From assembly GCF_014655955.1 (NCBI RefSeq), contig NZ_BNBO01000043.1, positions 15,299 through 72,267 on the forward strand: a stretch of DNA of 56,969 nt. Reading direction: 5' to 3'. Below are positions 49,999 through 56,969 of this stretch, one piece after another. The DNA comes from Kitasatospora indigofera (GTDB lineage: Bacteria > Actinomycetota > Actinomycetes > Streptomycetales > Streptomycetaceae). Every line of letters begins with the position of its first letter. The first letter of the stretch is position 1. The notes beneath the pieces were generated by a model that worked only from the letters and a program-made list of their open reading frames with translations, was not told the origin of the DNA and made no database searches. The translations under genes and the position numbers were made by a program.

Positions 49999-51852
49999 AT
50001 GACCGACACCCTGGACACCGCCCCGGCCACCGGCCTGGACACCGCTCCGGCCGCCACCGGCCGCCCGCCGCTCGACCCGCCGGAGGACCCGGTGGCCCGC
50101 TTCCTCCGGGCCGTCGCCGCCACGCCCGGACGCACCGCCGTGCGGGCCTCCGGCAGCAGCCTCAGCTTCGCCGAACTCGACCGCCGCACCGCCGTCCTGG
50201 CCGGCGCCCTGCGCGCCCACGGCGTCGGCCGCGGCGACCGGGTCGGCGTCCACCTGCCGAGGACGGCCGAGCTGGTGGTGGCCCTGCTCGCCGTCTGGCG
50301 GGCCGGCGCCGCGTACGTCCCGCTCGACCCCGCCTACCCGGCCCCGCGGCTCGCCCTGATGGCCGAGGACGCCGCCCTCGCCCTGCTGATCAGCACGGAC
50401 GCCACCGCCCTCGCCCTGCCGCCCGGCGTGCGCGCCGTCCGCCCGGACGCGGCCGGGACGCCCGCCGGCCCGGTGCCCGGCACCCCGCTCGACCCGGCGT
50501 ACGTGATCTACACCTCCGGCTCCACCGGCACCCCCAAGGGCGTCGAGGCCGGCCGCGGCAACGTCGCCGCCCTGCTGGCCGGCCTGGAGCGGAGCGGCGC
50601 CTACCGTACCGAGCCGGCCGTGGTCGGCTGGAACGCCAGCGTCTCCTTCGACGCCTCCGTCCAGCAGTGGGCGCGGGTCTGCCGCGGCGACACCCTGGTG
50701 GTGCTCGACGACGCCGAACGCCTGGACCCCGAGCGCCTCGCGGCCGTCGTCGCCCGGCACGGCGTCACCGACCTGGACCTCACCCCCTCGCACTGGGAAC
50801 TGCTCCGCGAGCCGCTGGCCGGCGCCCGCACCCCGCGGCTGTTCATGGGCGGCGAGCCGGTGCCCGCGCGGACCTGGAAGGAGATCGACGCGGCCGGCCT
50901 GGACGCGCTCAACCTGTACGGCCCCACCGAGTGCACGGTCGACGCCACCACCGCCCCGATCAGCGGCCCGGGCCCGCACATCGGCGCCCCGCTGCCCGGC
51001 GTCGGGGCCCACCTGCTGGACGAGCACCTCCGTCCGGTCGCTCCCGGTGCCACCGGCGAGCTCTACCTCACCGGCCCGGGCGTCGCCCACGGCTACGTCC
51101 GCCGCCCCGGCCTGACCGCCGGGCGCTTCGTCGCCAGCCCCTTCGCCCCCGGGGAGCGGATGTACCGCACCGGCGACCAGGCCCGCCGGGGCCCCGGGGG
51201 AGTGCTGGAGTACGCCGGGCGGGTCGACCGGCAGGTCAAGCTGCGCGGCTACCGGATCGAACTCGGCGAGATCGAACACGCGCTGGCCGGCCACCCGGCC
51301 GTCGCCGAGTCCGCCGTCAAGGTGTACGAGGCCGCCCCCGGCGACCAGCGCCTGGCCGGCTACGTCACCGCGGCGTCCCCGGTCACCCCCGGCGAGCTGC
51401 TGGAGCACCTGCGCGGCCAGTTGCCGGCGCACCTCGTCCCCGCCACCGTGACCGTGCTGCCGGCCTTCCCGCTCACCCCCAACGGCAAGACCGACCACGC
51501 GGCGCTCCCGGTACCCACCGCGCCGGTCGCCGACGCCCCCGCCGCCGGTACCGACGCCGACGCCGCTGCCGGCACCGACGGCCTCGGCGAGCAGGTCGCC
51601 GGAGTCTGGCGCACCGTCCTCGGCCTGGACGGCGTCCGCCCCGAGGACAGCTTCCTCGACCTCGGCGGCCACTCCCTCGCCGCCCTGCGGGTGGTCCACA
51701 TGCTGCGCCGCAAGCTCGGCGTCGAACTGCAGCTGCGCCACCTGCTGGACGCCGAGGACCTGGCCGCCTTCACCGAGGTCGTCCGCCGCGCCACCCTCGC
51801 CGGAGCGGCGCCCCGCCCGGCCCTGGTCGCCCGCCGCGACGGCACCCGATGA
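49999..51852 (+). CDS. NRPS 3: A-T didomain, glutamine-like pocket
   Basis: A 617-aa stand-alone A-T protein. A4 has YTSGSTGTPKG near 172, NLYGPTECTVDAT near 310 and pocket residues D-A-Q-D-F-G-L-V-D, close to the glutamine code DAQDLGVVDK. T4 has LGGHSL near 556. It presumably supplies its amino acid to C4 of NRPS 2. The N-terminal 25 residues are a Thr/Ala/Pro-rich repeat (DTLDTAPATGLDTAP), possibly a docking segment. GAGAGG precedes the ATG. It overlaps the thioesterase gene by 4 bp. Confidence 0.92.
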   Translation: MTDTLDTAPATGLDTAPAATGRPPLDPPEDPVARFLRAVAATPGRTAVRASGSSLSFAELDRRTAVLAGALRAHGVGRGDRVGVHLPRTAELVVALLAVWRAGAAYVPLDPAYPAPRLALMAEDAALALLISTDATALALPPGVRAVRPDAAGTPAGPVPGTPLDPAYVIYTSGSTGTPKGVEAGRGNVAALLAGLERSGAYRTEPAVVGWNASVSFDASVQQWARVCRGDTLVVLDDAERLDPERLAAVVARHGVTDLDLTPSHWELLREPLAGARTPRLFMGGEPVPARTWKEIDAAGLDALNLYGPTECTVDATTAPISGPGPHIGAPLPGVGAHLLDEHLRPVAPGATGELYLTGPGVAHGYVRRPGLTAGRFVASPFAPGERMYRTGDQARRGPGGVLEYAGRVDRQVKLRGYRIELGEIEHALAGHPAVAESAVKVYEAAPGDQRLAGYVTAASPVTPGELLEHLRGQLPAHLVPATVTVLPAFPLTPNGKTDHAALPVPTAPVADAPAAGTDADAAAGTDGLGEQVAGVWRTVLGLDGVRPEDSFLDLGGHSLAALRVVHMLRRKLGVELQLRHLLDAEDLAAFTEVVRRATLAGAAPRPALVARRDGTR

Positions 51853-52748
51853 CCCCCGGCCGCCCCCGGGTCGAGGGCGACTGGCTGCTCGTCCCCGCAC
51901 CGCAGCAGCACCGCCCCTTCCGGCTGTTCTGCTTCCCGCACGCCGGCGGCGACGCCACCGCCTACCTCCCGCTGGCGCACGCGCTGGCCCCGCTCGCCGA
52001 GGTCTGGGCGCTGCGGATGCCCGCCCGCGGCGGTCGCGGCCGGCACCCGATGCCCGCCACCTTCGACCGGCTCGTCCGGACGGTGGTGGCGGAGCTCGGC
52101 CCGCACCTGGAAGGACCGTTCGGCTTCTACGGCCAGAGCCTCGGCGCGCTGCTGGCCTTCGAGACGGCCCGCGCCCTGCCGCTTGGCCGGCGGCCGCGGC
52201 TCCTGGTCACCGCCTCCGCCCAGCCGCCGAGCGCCTGGACCGACGGCCGCCCGCAGCACCGCGACGCCGAGGAGCTGCTCCGGCTGGCCGGGATGGGTGA
52301 CCTCGTCTCGGCCGACCCGGAGCTGCGGGAGATCGCGTTGCACGCCATCCGGACCGACCTGGAGGTCAGGCACACCTACCGGTACCGGCCGGCGCCACCG
52401 ATCGAGTCCGACCTGCACACCGTGGTCGGCGACGCCGACCCGATGCTCGGCGCCGGACAGCTCGACGACTGGGCCCGGCACACCAGCGGGACCTTCGGCC
52501 TCACGGTCGTGCCCGGTGGCCACCTGCTGGCCACCGTCGAACAGCGCGGCCCCGCCGAGCTGCTCACCTCCCTGATCACCAGCCGGCCGGCCCGGCCGGC
52601 GGAGCCGCGCGGGCCAGTCCGCCCGGTCGGCTCCGCCCGCCCGGTCGACCTGGACCACCTGTACGACCTGGACCGCACGGACCGCCCCGACCAGCCGGAC
52701 CTCCGGCGCCAGAAGGAGCAGCAATGGTCAGCACCACGCTCGATCTGA
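51849..52748 (+). CDS. Type II thioesterase of the NRPS cluster
   Basis: A 299-aa alpha/beta hydrolase of the editing thioesterase type: FRLFCFPHAGGDATAYLPLA, WALRMPARGGR, nucleophile elbow FYGQSLGALLAFE near 97 (GQSLG where GHSMG is usual), Asp in VVGDADPML and catalytic His in PGGHLLA. It frees wrongly primed or stalled carrier domains. The protein is about 50 residues longer than usual, with a Pro/Arg/Asp-rich tail (LDHLYDLDRTDRPDQPD) that overlaps the start of the P450 gene by 25 bases. ATG 51849 in an ATGA overlap with NRPS 3. Confidence 0.9.
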   Translation: MTPGRPRVEGDWLLVPAPQQHRPFRLFCFPHAGGDATAYLPLAHALAPLAEVWALRMPARGGRGRHPMPATFDRLVRTVVAELGPHLEGPFGFYGQSLGALLAFETARALPLGRRPRLLVTASAQPPSAWTDGRPQHRDAEELLRLAGMGDLVSADPELREIALHAIRTDLEVRHTYRYRPAPPIESDLHTVVGDADPMLGAGQLDDWARHTSGTFGLTVVPGGHLLATVEQRGPAELLTSLITSRPARPAEPRGPVRPVGSARPVDLDHLYDLDRTDRPDQPDLRRQKEQQWSAPRSI

Positions 52749-53905
52749 GTGACCCCGGGCTCTGGGCCCGCCCCGAACTGCCCGCCGTCATCGACGAACT
52801 GCGGGCCGACGACCCCGTCCAGCGCACCGAGACCGCCGAGGACGGCCCGGTCTGGTCCGTGCTCTCCTACGACCTCGCCGCCGAGGTGCTGCGGAACGCG
52901 GGCGCCTACAGCTCCGAGGGCGGCTCGCTGCTCGGCACCGGCGAGGGCCGCACGCCCGCCGGGGCCGGCCGGATGATGGCCCTGGCCGACCCGCCCCGCC
53001 ACCGGCAACTCCGCACCCCGGCCAACCCGTTCTTCACGCCCGGCGGGGTCCGCAACGCCGCCCGGAGCATCACCGAACTGGCCGGCGAGATCATGGACAA
53101 GGCCGTCGCCCAGGGCGAGACCGACCTGGTGGACGCCGTGTCGGCGCTCCCGCTCGCCGTGATGTGCGACCTGCTCGACGTGCCCGAGGGGGACCGCGAG
53201 ATGGTGGTGCGGGTCTGCGACGCGGCCTTCCTCGGCCGCACCGCCGACGAGCGCCGGGCCGGCCACCAGCAGCTCATCCCGTACCTGCTGCACCAGGTCA
53301 TGCGGCGCCGCGCCGACCCCGGCGACGACCTGATCAGCACCATGGCCACCTACCGGCCCGGCGGCCGGCTGATGCCGGTCGAGGACGTGGTGCTCAACCT
53401 GGACAACATCGTCGTCGGCGGCGTCCAGACCGTCCGCCACACCGCGGCGATCGGCCTGCTCACCCTGGCCCAGCACCCGGAGCTGTGGCGGCAGTTGCAG
53501 AGCGGCGAGGCCGCGATGGACCTCGCCATCGACGAACTGCTGCGCTGGACCTCGGTCGGCCTGCACACGCTGCGCACCGCCACCCGGGACATCGAACTCG
53601 GCGGACACCTGGTCAGCCGGGGCGACCGGGTGGTGGTCTGGACCTGGGCGGCCAACCACGACCCGGCGGCCTTCGAGCGGCCGCACGAGATCCTGCTCGA
53701 CCGCGCGCCCAACAAGCACCTGGCGCTCGGCCTCGGCGCCCACTACTGCATCGGCGCCCCGCTGGCCAAGGCCGAACTCGGCGCCCTCTTCTCGGCCGCC
53801 CTGGAGCGGGTCGCGGTGATCGAGCCGATCGGGCCGCCGCAGTACAACCGGTCGCTGATCAACTTCGGGCTCGACCACTTCCCCGCCCGGCTGATCGCCC
53901 GCTGA
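52724..53905 (+). CDS. Cytochrome P450 of the NRPS cluster
   Basis: A 393-aa soluble bacterial P450. The heme-binding loop is LGLGAHYCIGAPLAKAEL near 343 (Leu in place of the usual first Phe), the ExxR pair is in IDELLRW near 268, and the C-helix has ADPPRHRQLR near 87. The I-helix reads VVGGVQTVRH near 228, so the usual acid before the Thr is Gln. That may change proton delivery, as in some P450s that do atypical chemistry. Likely hydroxylates or oxidises a carrier-bound amino acid or the peptide. AAGGAG lies 5 bases before the ATG. Confidence 0.9.
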   Translation: MVSTTLDLSDPGLWARPELPAVIDELRADDPVQRTETAEDGPVWSVLSYDLAAEVLRNAGAYSSEGGSLLGTGEGRTPAGAGRMMALADPPRHRQLRTPANPFFTPGGVRNAARSITELAGEIMDKAVAQGETDLVDAVSALPLAVMCDLLDVPEGDREMVVRVCDAAFLGRTADERRAGHQQLIPYLLHQVMRRRADPGDDLISTMATYRPGGRLMPVEDVVLNLDNIVVGGVQTVRHTAAIGLLTLAQHPELWRQLQSGEAAMDLAIDELLRWTSVGLHTLRTATRDIELGGHLVSRGDRVVVWTWAANHDPAAFERPHEILLDRAPNKHLALGLGAHYCIGAPLAKAELGALFSAALERVAVIEPIGPPQYNRSLINFGLDHFPARLIAR

Positions 53906-54030
53906 CCGGCCCCGACCCGAACGGACGGCCCAGGGGCGGGAGTCGAACTGCCGCTCTCCTGCCTGGCCTACTGCCGCTCGGGCGGCCCGGCCGTCGATAG
54001 GTTCGCAACACCAACAAGGAGGTCACCACC

Positions 54031-54243
54031 ATGACGAACCCGTTCGAGGACGACAGCGCCGGCTACCTGGTCCTGGCCAACGACGAGAACCAGCACTCGC
54101 TCTGGCCGGTCTGGATCGACGTGCCCGCCGGCTGGACCGTCGTGCACGAGGAGGACACCCGCCAGGGCGCCCTGGCCTACATCGAGGCCAACTGGACCGA
54201 CATCCGCCCGGCCAGCCTGGTCGCCTCCCTCGGCGGGAAGTGA
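54031..54243 (+). CDS. MbtH-like protein
   Basis: A 70-aa MbtH-family protein with all signature elements: NPFEDD, YLVLANDENQHSLWPVWIDVPAGWTVVHEE, a WTDIRPASL C-terminal motif. MbtH-like proteins bind A domains and are often needed for their folding and activity, so this one probably serves the cluster's A domains. AAGGAGG precedes the ATG. A TAGGTT element at 53998-54003 may be a -10 box, so it could have its own promoter after the P450. Confidence 0.95.
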   Translation: MTNPFEDDSAGYLVLANDENQHSLWPVWIDVPAGWTVVHEEDTRQGALAYIEANWTDIRPASLVASLGGK

Positions 54244-54250
54244 ACACGCC

Positions 54251-55243
54251 ATGCTCACCTGGGAGATCAACCCCGGCCGGCCGGCCCTGACCCGGGCGCC
54301 CGCCCTCGCGGGCATGGCCGAGGCGGGCGAGTGGCTGCGCGCGGCCGCCCCCGAGCTGCGGACCGCCCTGCACGAGCACGGCGTGGTGTTCCTGCGCGGC
54401 CTGCCGGTCGCCGGGACCGCCGACATCGCGACCGTCCGGGACATCCTGCTGCCGAACCGCACCCCCTACCGCGAGAAGGCCACCCCGCGCAGCGACTTCG
54501 GGGACGGCGTCTTCTCCTCGACCGACCTGCCCCCCGCGCAGTCGATCCGGATGCACAACGAGAACAGCTACACCCTCACCTTCCCCGGGCTGCTGCTGTT
54601 CGCCTGCCTGATCGCCCCCGCCGAGGGCGGCGCGACCCCGGTGGCCGACTGCCGCCAGGTGCTCAAGGAGTTGCCGCCGCACCTGGTCGACCGGATGAAG
54701 TCCTCCGGCTGGACGCTCACCCGCACCTACTCCGACTACGTCTCGCTGGGCTGGCGGACGGCCTTCGGCACGGAGGACCGGGAGGAGGTCGAGGCCTACT
54801 GCCGGGAGAACCTGATCTCCTGGGAGTGGCTGCCGGACGGCAACCTGCGCACCAGCCAGCTCCGGTCCGGCACCATCAGCCACCCGGAGACCGGCGACGA
54901 GGTCTGGTTCAACCACCTCGCGTTCTGGAACGAGTGGTCGCTGGAGGAGGACGTCCGGGAGGCGCTGACCGAGGAGTTCGGCTCCGACGGCCTGCCGTTC
55001 AACACCGGCTTCGGCGACGGCGAGCCGGTCACCGCGGAGGACGTGGCCGCGCTCAACGCCGCGTACGCCGCCGCGACCGTCCGGGAGACCTGGCAGCGCG
55101 GGGACGTGATGCTGGTGGACAACGTGCTCGCCGCGCACGGTCGCGACCCGTTCCGCGGGGACCGCAAGATCGCGGTCGCGATGGGCGAGCCGCTCGACGT
55201 CCTGGACTGCCGCCCGAGCGTGCGGCCGGCCGCCGGCGTCTGA
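54251..55243 (+). CDS. SyrP/AsnO-type Fe(II)/2-oxoglutarate-dependent hydroxylase
   Basis: A 330-aa TauD-fold dioxygenase. The first metal ligands are in MHNENSYTLTFPGLLLF near 98 (His-x-Glu, the variant seen in clavaminate synthase and AsnO-type amino-acid hydroxylases), the distal His and 2-oxoglutarate Arg region in VDNVLAAHGRDPFRGDRKIAVAMG near 300. Similar NRPS enzymes (SyrP, AsnO, the beta-hydroxylases of Asp and Asn) hydroxylate the beta carbon of free or carrier-bound Asp/Asn-like residues. Its presence with an Asp-derived precursor cassette in one cluster fits a beta-hydroxylated or otherwise oxidised aspartate/asparagine derivative. Seven bases after mbtH. Confidence 0.87.
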   Translation: MLTWEINPGRPALTRAPALAGMAEAGEWLRAAAPELRTALHEHGVVFLRGLPVAGTADIATVRDILLPNRTPYREKATPRSDFGDGVFSSTDLPPAQSIRMHNENSYTLTFPGLLLFACLIAPAEGGATPVADCRQVLKELPPHLVDRMKSSGWTLTRTYSDYVSLGWRTAFGTEDREEVEAYCRENLISWEWLPDGNLRTSQLRSGTISHPETGDEVWFNHLAFWNEWSLEEDVREALTEEFGSDGLPFNTGFGDGEPVTAEDVAALNAAYAAATVRETWQRGDVMLVDNVLAAHGRDPFRGDRKIAVAMGEPLDVLDCRPSVRPAAGV

Positions 55244-55649
55244 GGTCCGGCGCCCGAGCCCCGTGCCGGCGCCCCGGCCCGCGCCCGCAGCCGGCGTGCG
55301 AAGCCGCGGCCCTGAAGTCGCCGCACCCGGCCCCTGGTTCGCCCGTCCGGGCCGGGGCGTGGCTGCCCGTCCGGCCCCGACCGTCCGGTCCTGCCCGGCC
55401 GACCCCATGCCCCTGAGCCCGCCCGCGCAGCCCGTCCGTACCCCGGGTGCGCGCGGGCGGGCCGGGGCCCGCCGCCCCCGCCGCCACCAGCAGTTCCACC
55501 ACCGGCCCGCACCGCCACCCGCGCTGCCGCGCCGCCATCCCCGCGCCGTCACCCCGCACGGTCACCCCGCACCGCCATCCCCGCACCGCCGACCTGGATC
55601 GGCGCGCACCGCCATGCCCCCAGACGCGATCCGAGACGAAGGAAGATCC
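55244..55649. other. 406-base gap with C-rich repeats before NRPS 4
   Basis: No supported gene. From about 55500 the strand is strongly pyrimidine-biased with repeated ccgcaccgccatccccgc and ccgtcaccccgcac words up to 55620. The strand asymmetry could favour R-loop or triplex-like structures, or simply be slippage. The leader of NRPS 4 should be here. Confidence 0.5.
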
Positions 55650-56969
55650 GTGATACCGGTTTCGTTTGCGCAGCAGCGGCTGTGGCTGATCGACCAGATC
55701 GAAGGCCGCAGCCCGCTGTACAACCTGCCGTTCGCCGTACGGCTGCGCGGCGAGCTGGACGTCCCCGCCCTCCGCGCGGCGGTGGCGGACGTCGTGGAGC
55801 GGCACGAGACGCTGCGGACGGTGTTCCCGGTCGTCGACGGCGTCCCCGTGCAGCAGGTCCTCCCCGCCGACGAGGCGGAGTTCGGGTTCGAGGTGGTCGA
55901 CTGCGGCCCGGCCGACTACCCGGCACGGCGGGACGCGGCAGCGGCCACCACCTTCGACCTGGCGGCCGAACTGCCCATCCGGGTAACGGTGTTCACCCTG
56001 GCGCCGGGCGAGCACGTGCTGCTGGTGGTGCTGCACCACATCGCCGGCGACGGCTGGTCGCTCGGCCCCTTCCTGCGGGACCTCGCCACGGCCTACACCG
56101 CGCGGCAGGCGGGCGGGCGACCCGGTTGGGAGCCGCTGCCGGTGCAGTACGCGGACTACGCGCTCTGGCAGCGCGAGCTGCTCGGCGAGGAGAGCGACCC
56201 GGAGAGCCTGCTGGCCCGCCAACTGGCGCACTGGCGCGAGGCTCTGGCCGGCCTGCCGGAGGAGCTCGACCTGCCCGCCGACCGGCCGCGGCCGGCCGTG
56301 TCCAGCGGCGCCGCCGACGGACTGGAGTTCCGGCTCGACGCCGGCCTGCACGCGGCCCTGCTGGAGCTGGCCCGGACCCACCGGGCGACCCTCTTCATGG
56401 TGCTGCAGGCCGGGTTGGCCGCCCTGCTGTCCCGGCTCGGCGCCGGCACCGACGTGCCGATCGGCTCCGGCGTCGCCGGCCGGCCGGACGAGGCGCTGGA
56501 CGACCTGGTGGGGTTCTTCGTCAACACGCTGGTGCTGCGCACGGACACCTCCGGGGACCCGGACTTCACCGAACTGCTGGCCCGGGTCCGGGAGACCCAG
56601 CTGGACGCGCACGCCCACCAGGACGTGCCGTTCGAGCGGCTGGTGGAGGAGCTGAACCCGGCCCGCTCGCTGGCCAGGCACCCGCTCTTCCAGGTGCTGC
56701 TGGTCCTGCAGAACAACGAACCGGCCCGGCTCGGCCTGCCCGGCCTGGAGGCCACGCCCGAACCGATCGGCATGCGGGTCGCCAAGTTCGACCTGAACAT
56801 CGGCATGGAGGAGACCTTCGGCCCGGACGGCGCGCCCGCCGGCATCACCGGCTCGGTCGAGTACGCGGTCGACCTGTTCGACCGGTCGACGGTGGTGTCG
56901 GTCGTGGAGCGGTGGGGGCGGTTGCTGGCGGCGGTGGCGGCGGATCCTTCGGTGCCGGTGAGCCGGGTG
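55650..56969 (+). CDS. NRPS 4, 3' truncated by the window: N-terminal condensation domain
   Basis: The GTG at 55650 with GAAGGAAG upstream opens a frame that runs to the window edge for 440 codons. It starts MIPVSFAQQRLWLIDQIEGRSPLYN and contains HHIAGDGWSLGPF near 130, HWREALAGLPEELDLPADRPRP near 195, DLVGFFVNTLVLRTD near 287 and HQDVPFERLVEEL near 325, all typical of an LCL condensation domain. An A domain should follow outside the window. It accepts the chain from T4 of NRPS 3, so the peptide has at least five residues. The motifs differ from the three other C domains in the cluster. Confidence 0.93.
   Translation, partial: MIPVSFAQQRLWLIDQIEGRSPLYNLPFAVRLRGELDVPALRAAVADVVERHETLRTVFPVVDGVPVQQVLPADEAEFGFEVVDCGPADYPARRDAAAATTFDLAAELPIRVTVFTLAPGEHVLLVVLHHIAGDGWSLGPFLRDLATAYTARQAGGRPGWEPLPVQYADYALWQRELLGEESDPESLLARQLAHWREALAGLPEELDLPADRPRPAVSSGAADGLEFRLDAGLHAALLELARTHRATLFMVLQAGLAALLSRLGAGTDVPIGSGVAGRPDEALDDLVGFFVNTLVLRTDTSGDPDFTELLARVRETQLDAHAHQDVPFERLVEELNPARSLARHPLFQVLLVLQNNEPARLGLPGLEATPEPIGMRVAKFDLNIGMEETFGPDGAPAGITGSVEYAVDLFDRSTVVSVVERWGRLLAAVAADPSVPVSRV

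Noticed and set aside
53931..53990. Functional tRNA gene
   Set aside because: The T stem does not pair and no acceptor or anticodon arm could be drawn; kept only as a weak remnant finding.
34671..56969. Calcium-dependent lipopeptide cluster of the friulimicin/malacidin type
   Set aside because: The glutamate mutase fits, but the line starts with an A-T without a lipid-accepting condensation domain and no acyl-ligase or acyl-carrier gene is seen in the window.

Overview
The window looks like chromosomal DNA from a high-GC actinomycete of the Streptomyces/Kitasatospora type. Third codon positions are almost all G or C, genes often overlap by 4 bp (ATGA/GTGA), GTG and TTG starts are common, Tat signals are present, and terminators are long GC hairpins without U tracts. 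The organism assignment is inferred from these traits. No tRNA, rRNA, CRISPR array or insertion sequence was recognised.

Layout. (1) 1-7700 is mixed chromosomal content: the 3' part of a secreted beta-helix protein, a possible 56-aa ORF, a GNAT acetyltransferase, an alpha/beta hydrolase, a bile-acid:Na+ symporter-like transporter divergent from a GntR/FCD regulator, a Tat-exported PGRP-type amidase and a YceI protein. (2) 7974-24821 is a complete uptake-hydrogenase locus of the actinobacterial high-affinity type (group 1h, formerly group 5). It runs GNAT-AAA ATPase fusion, hypX, hhyS, hhyL, NifU-like protein, three conserved proteins of unknown role, maturation protease and a 33-aa membrane peptide, then, after a hairpin, hypA-hypB-hypF-hypC-hypD-hypE. 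A perfect 38-bp palindrome ends it. The presence of hypX, which makes the CO ligand in air, and the Cys-x-x-Asp proximal-cluster motif fit an O2-tolerant enzyme scavenging trace H2. (3) 24913-34298 holds a Tat-secreted glycosidase (GH71/99-like, FN3, F5/8C), a MocR-type regulator divergent from a YczE membrane protein, an HxlR regulator divergent from an alpha/beta hydrolase, and a 1032-aa secreted metzincin-like protease. (4) 34671 to the right edge is a nonribosomal peptide cluster that continues beyond the window.

The peptide cluster starts with an XRE/NB-ARC regulator. A four-gene cassette follows that I regard as the most unusual item: both subunits of a B12-dependent glutamate mutase, an asparaginyl-tRNA-synthetase-like enzyme lacking the anticodon-binding domain, and a free-standing FMN glutamate-synthase domain without glutaminase domain or Fe-S motif. 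Three NRPS proteins follow (A-T-C-A-T, C-A-T-C, A-T), then a type II thioesterase, a cytochrome P450, an MbtH-like protein, a SyrP/AsnO-type Fe(II)/2-oxoglutarate hydroxylase, and the first condensation domain of a fourth NRPS cut by the window end. Substrate-pocket residues read by eye suggest a threonine-like residue for the third A domain and a glutamine-like residue for the fourth. The first two codes are not familiar to me. A reasonable hypothesis is that glutamate becomes 3-methylaspartate and then an amidated or otherwise modified derivative, which is loaded on the line and possibly hydroxylated there.
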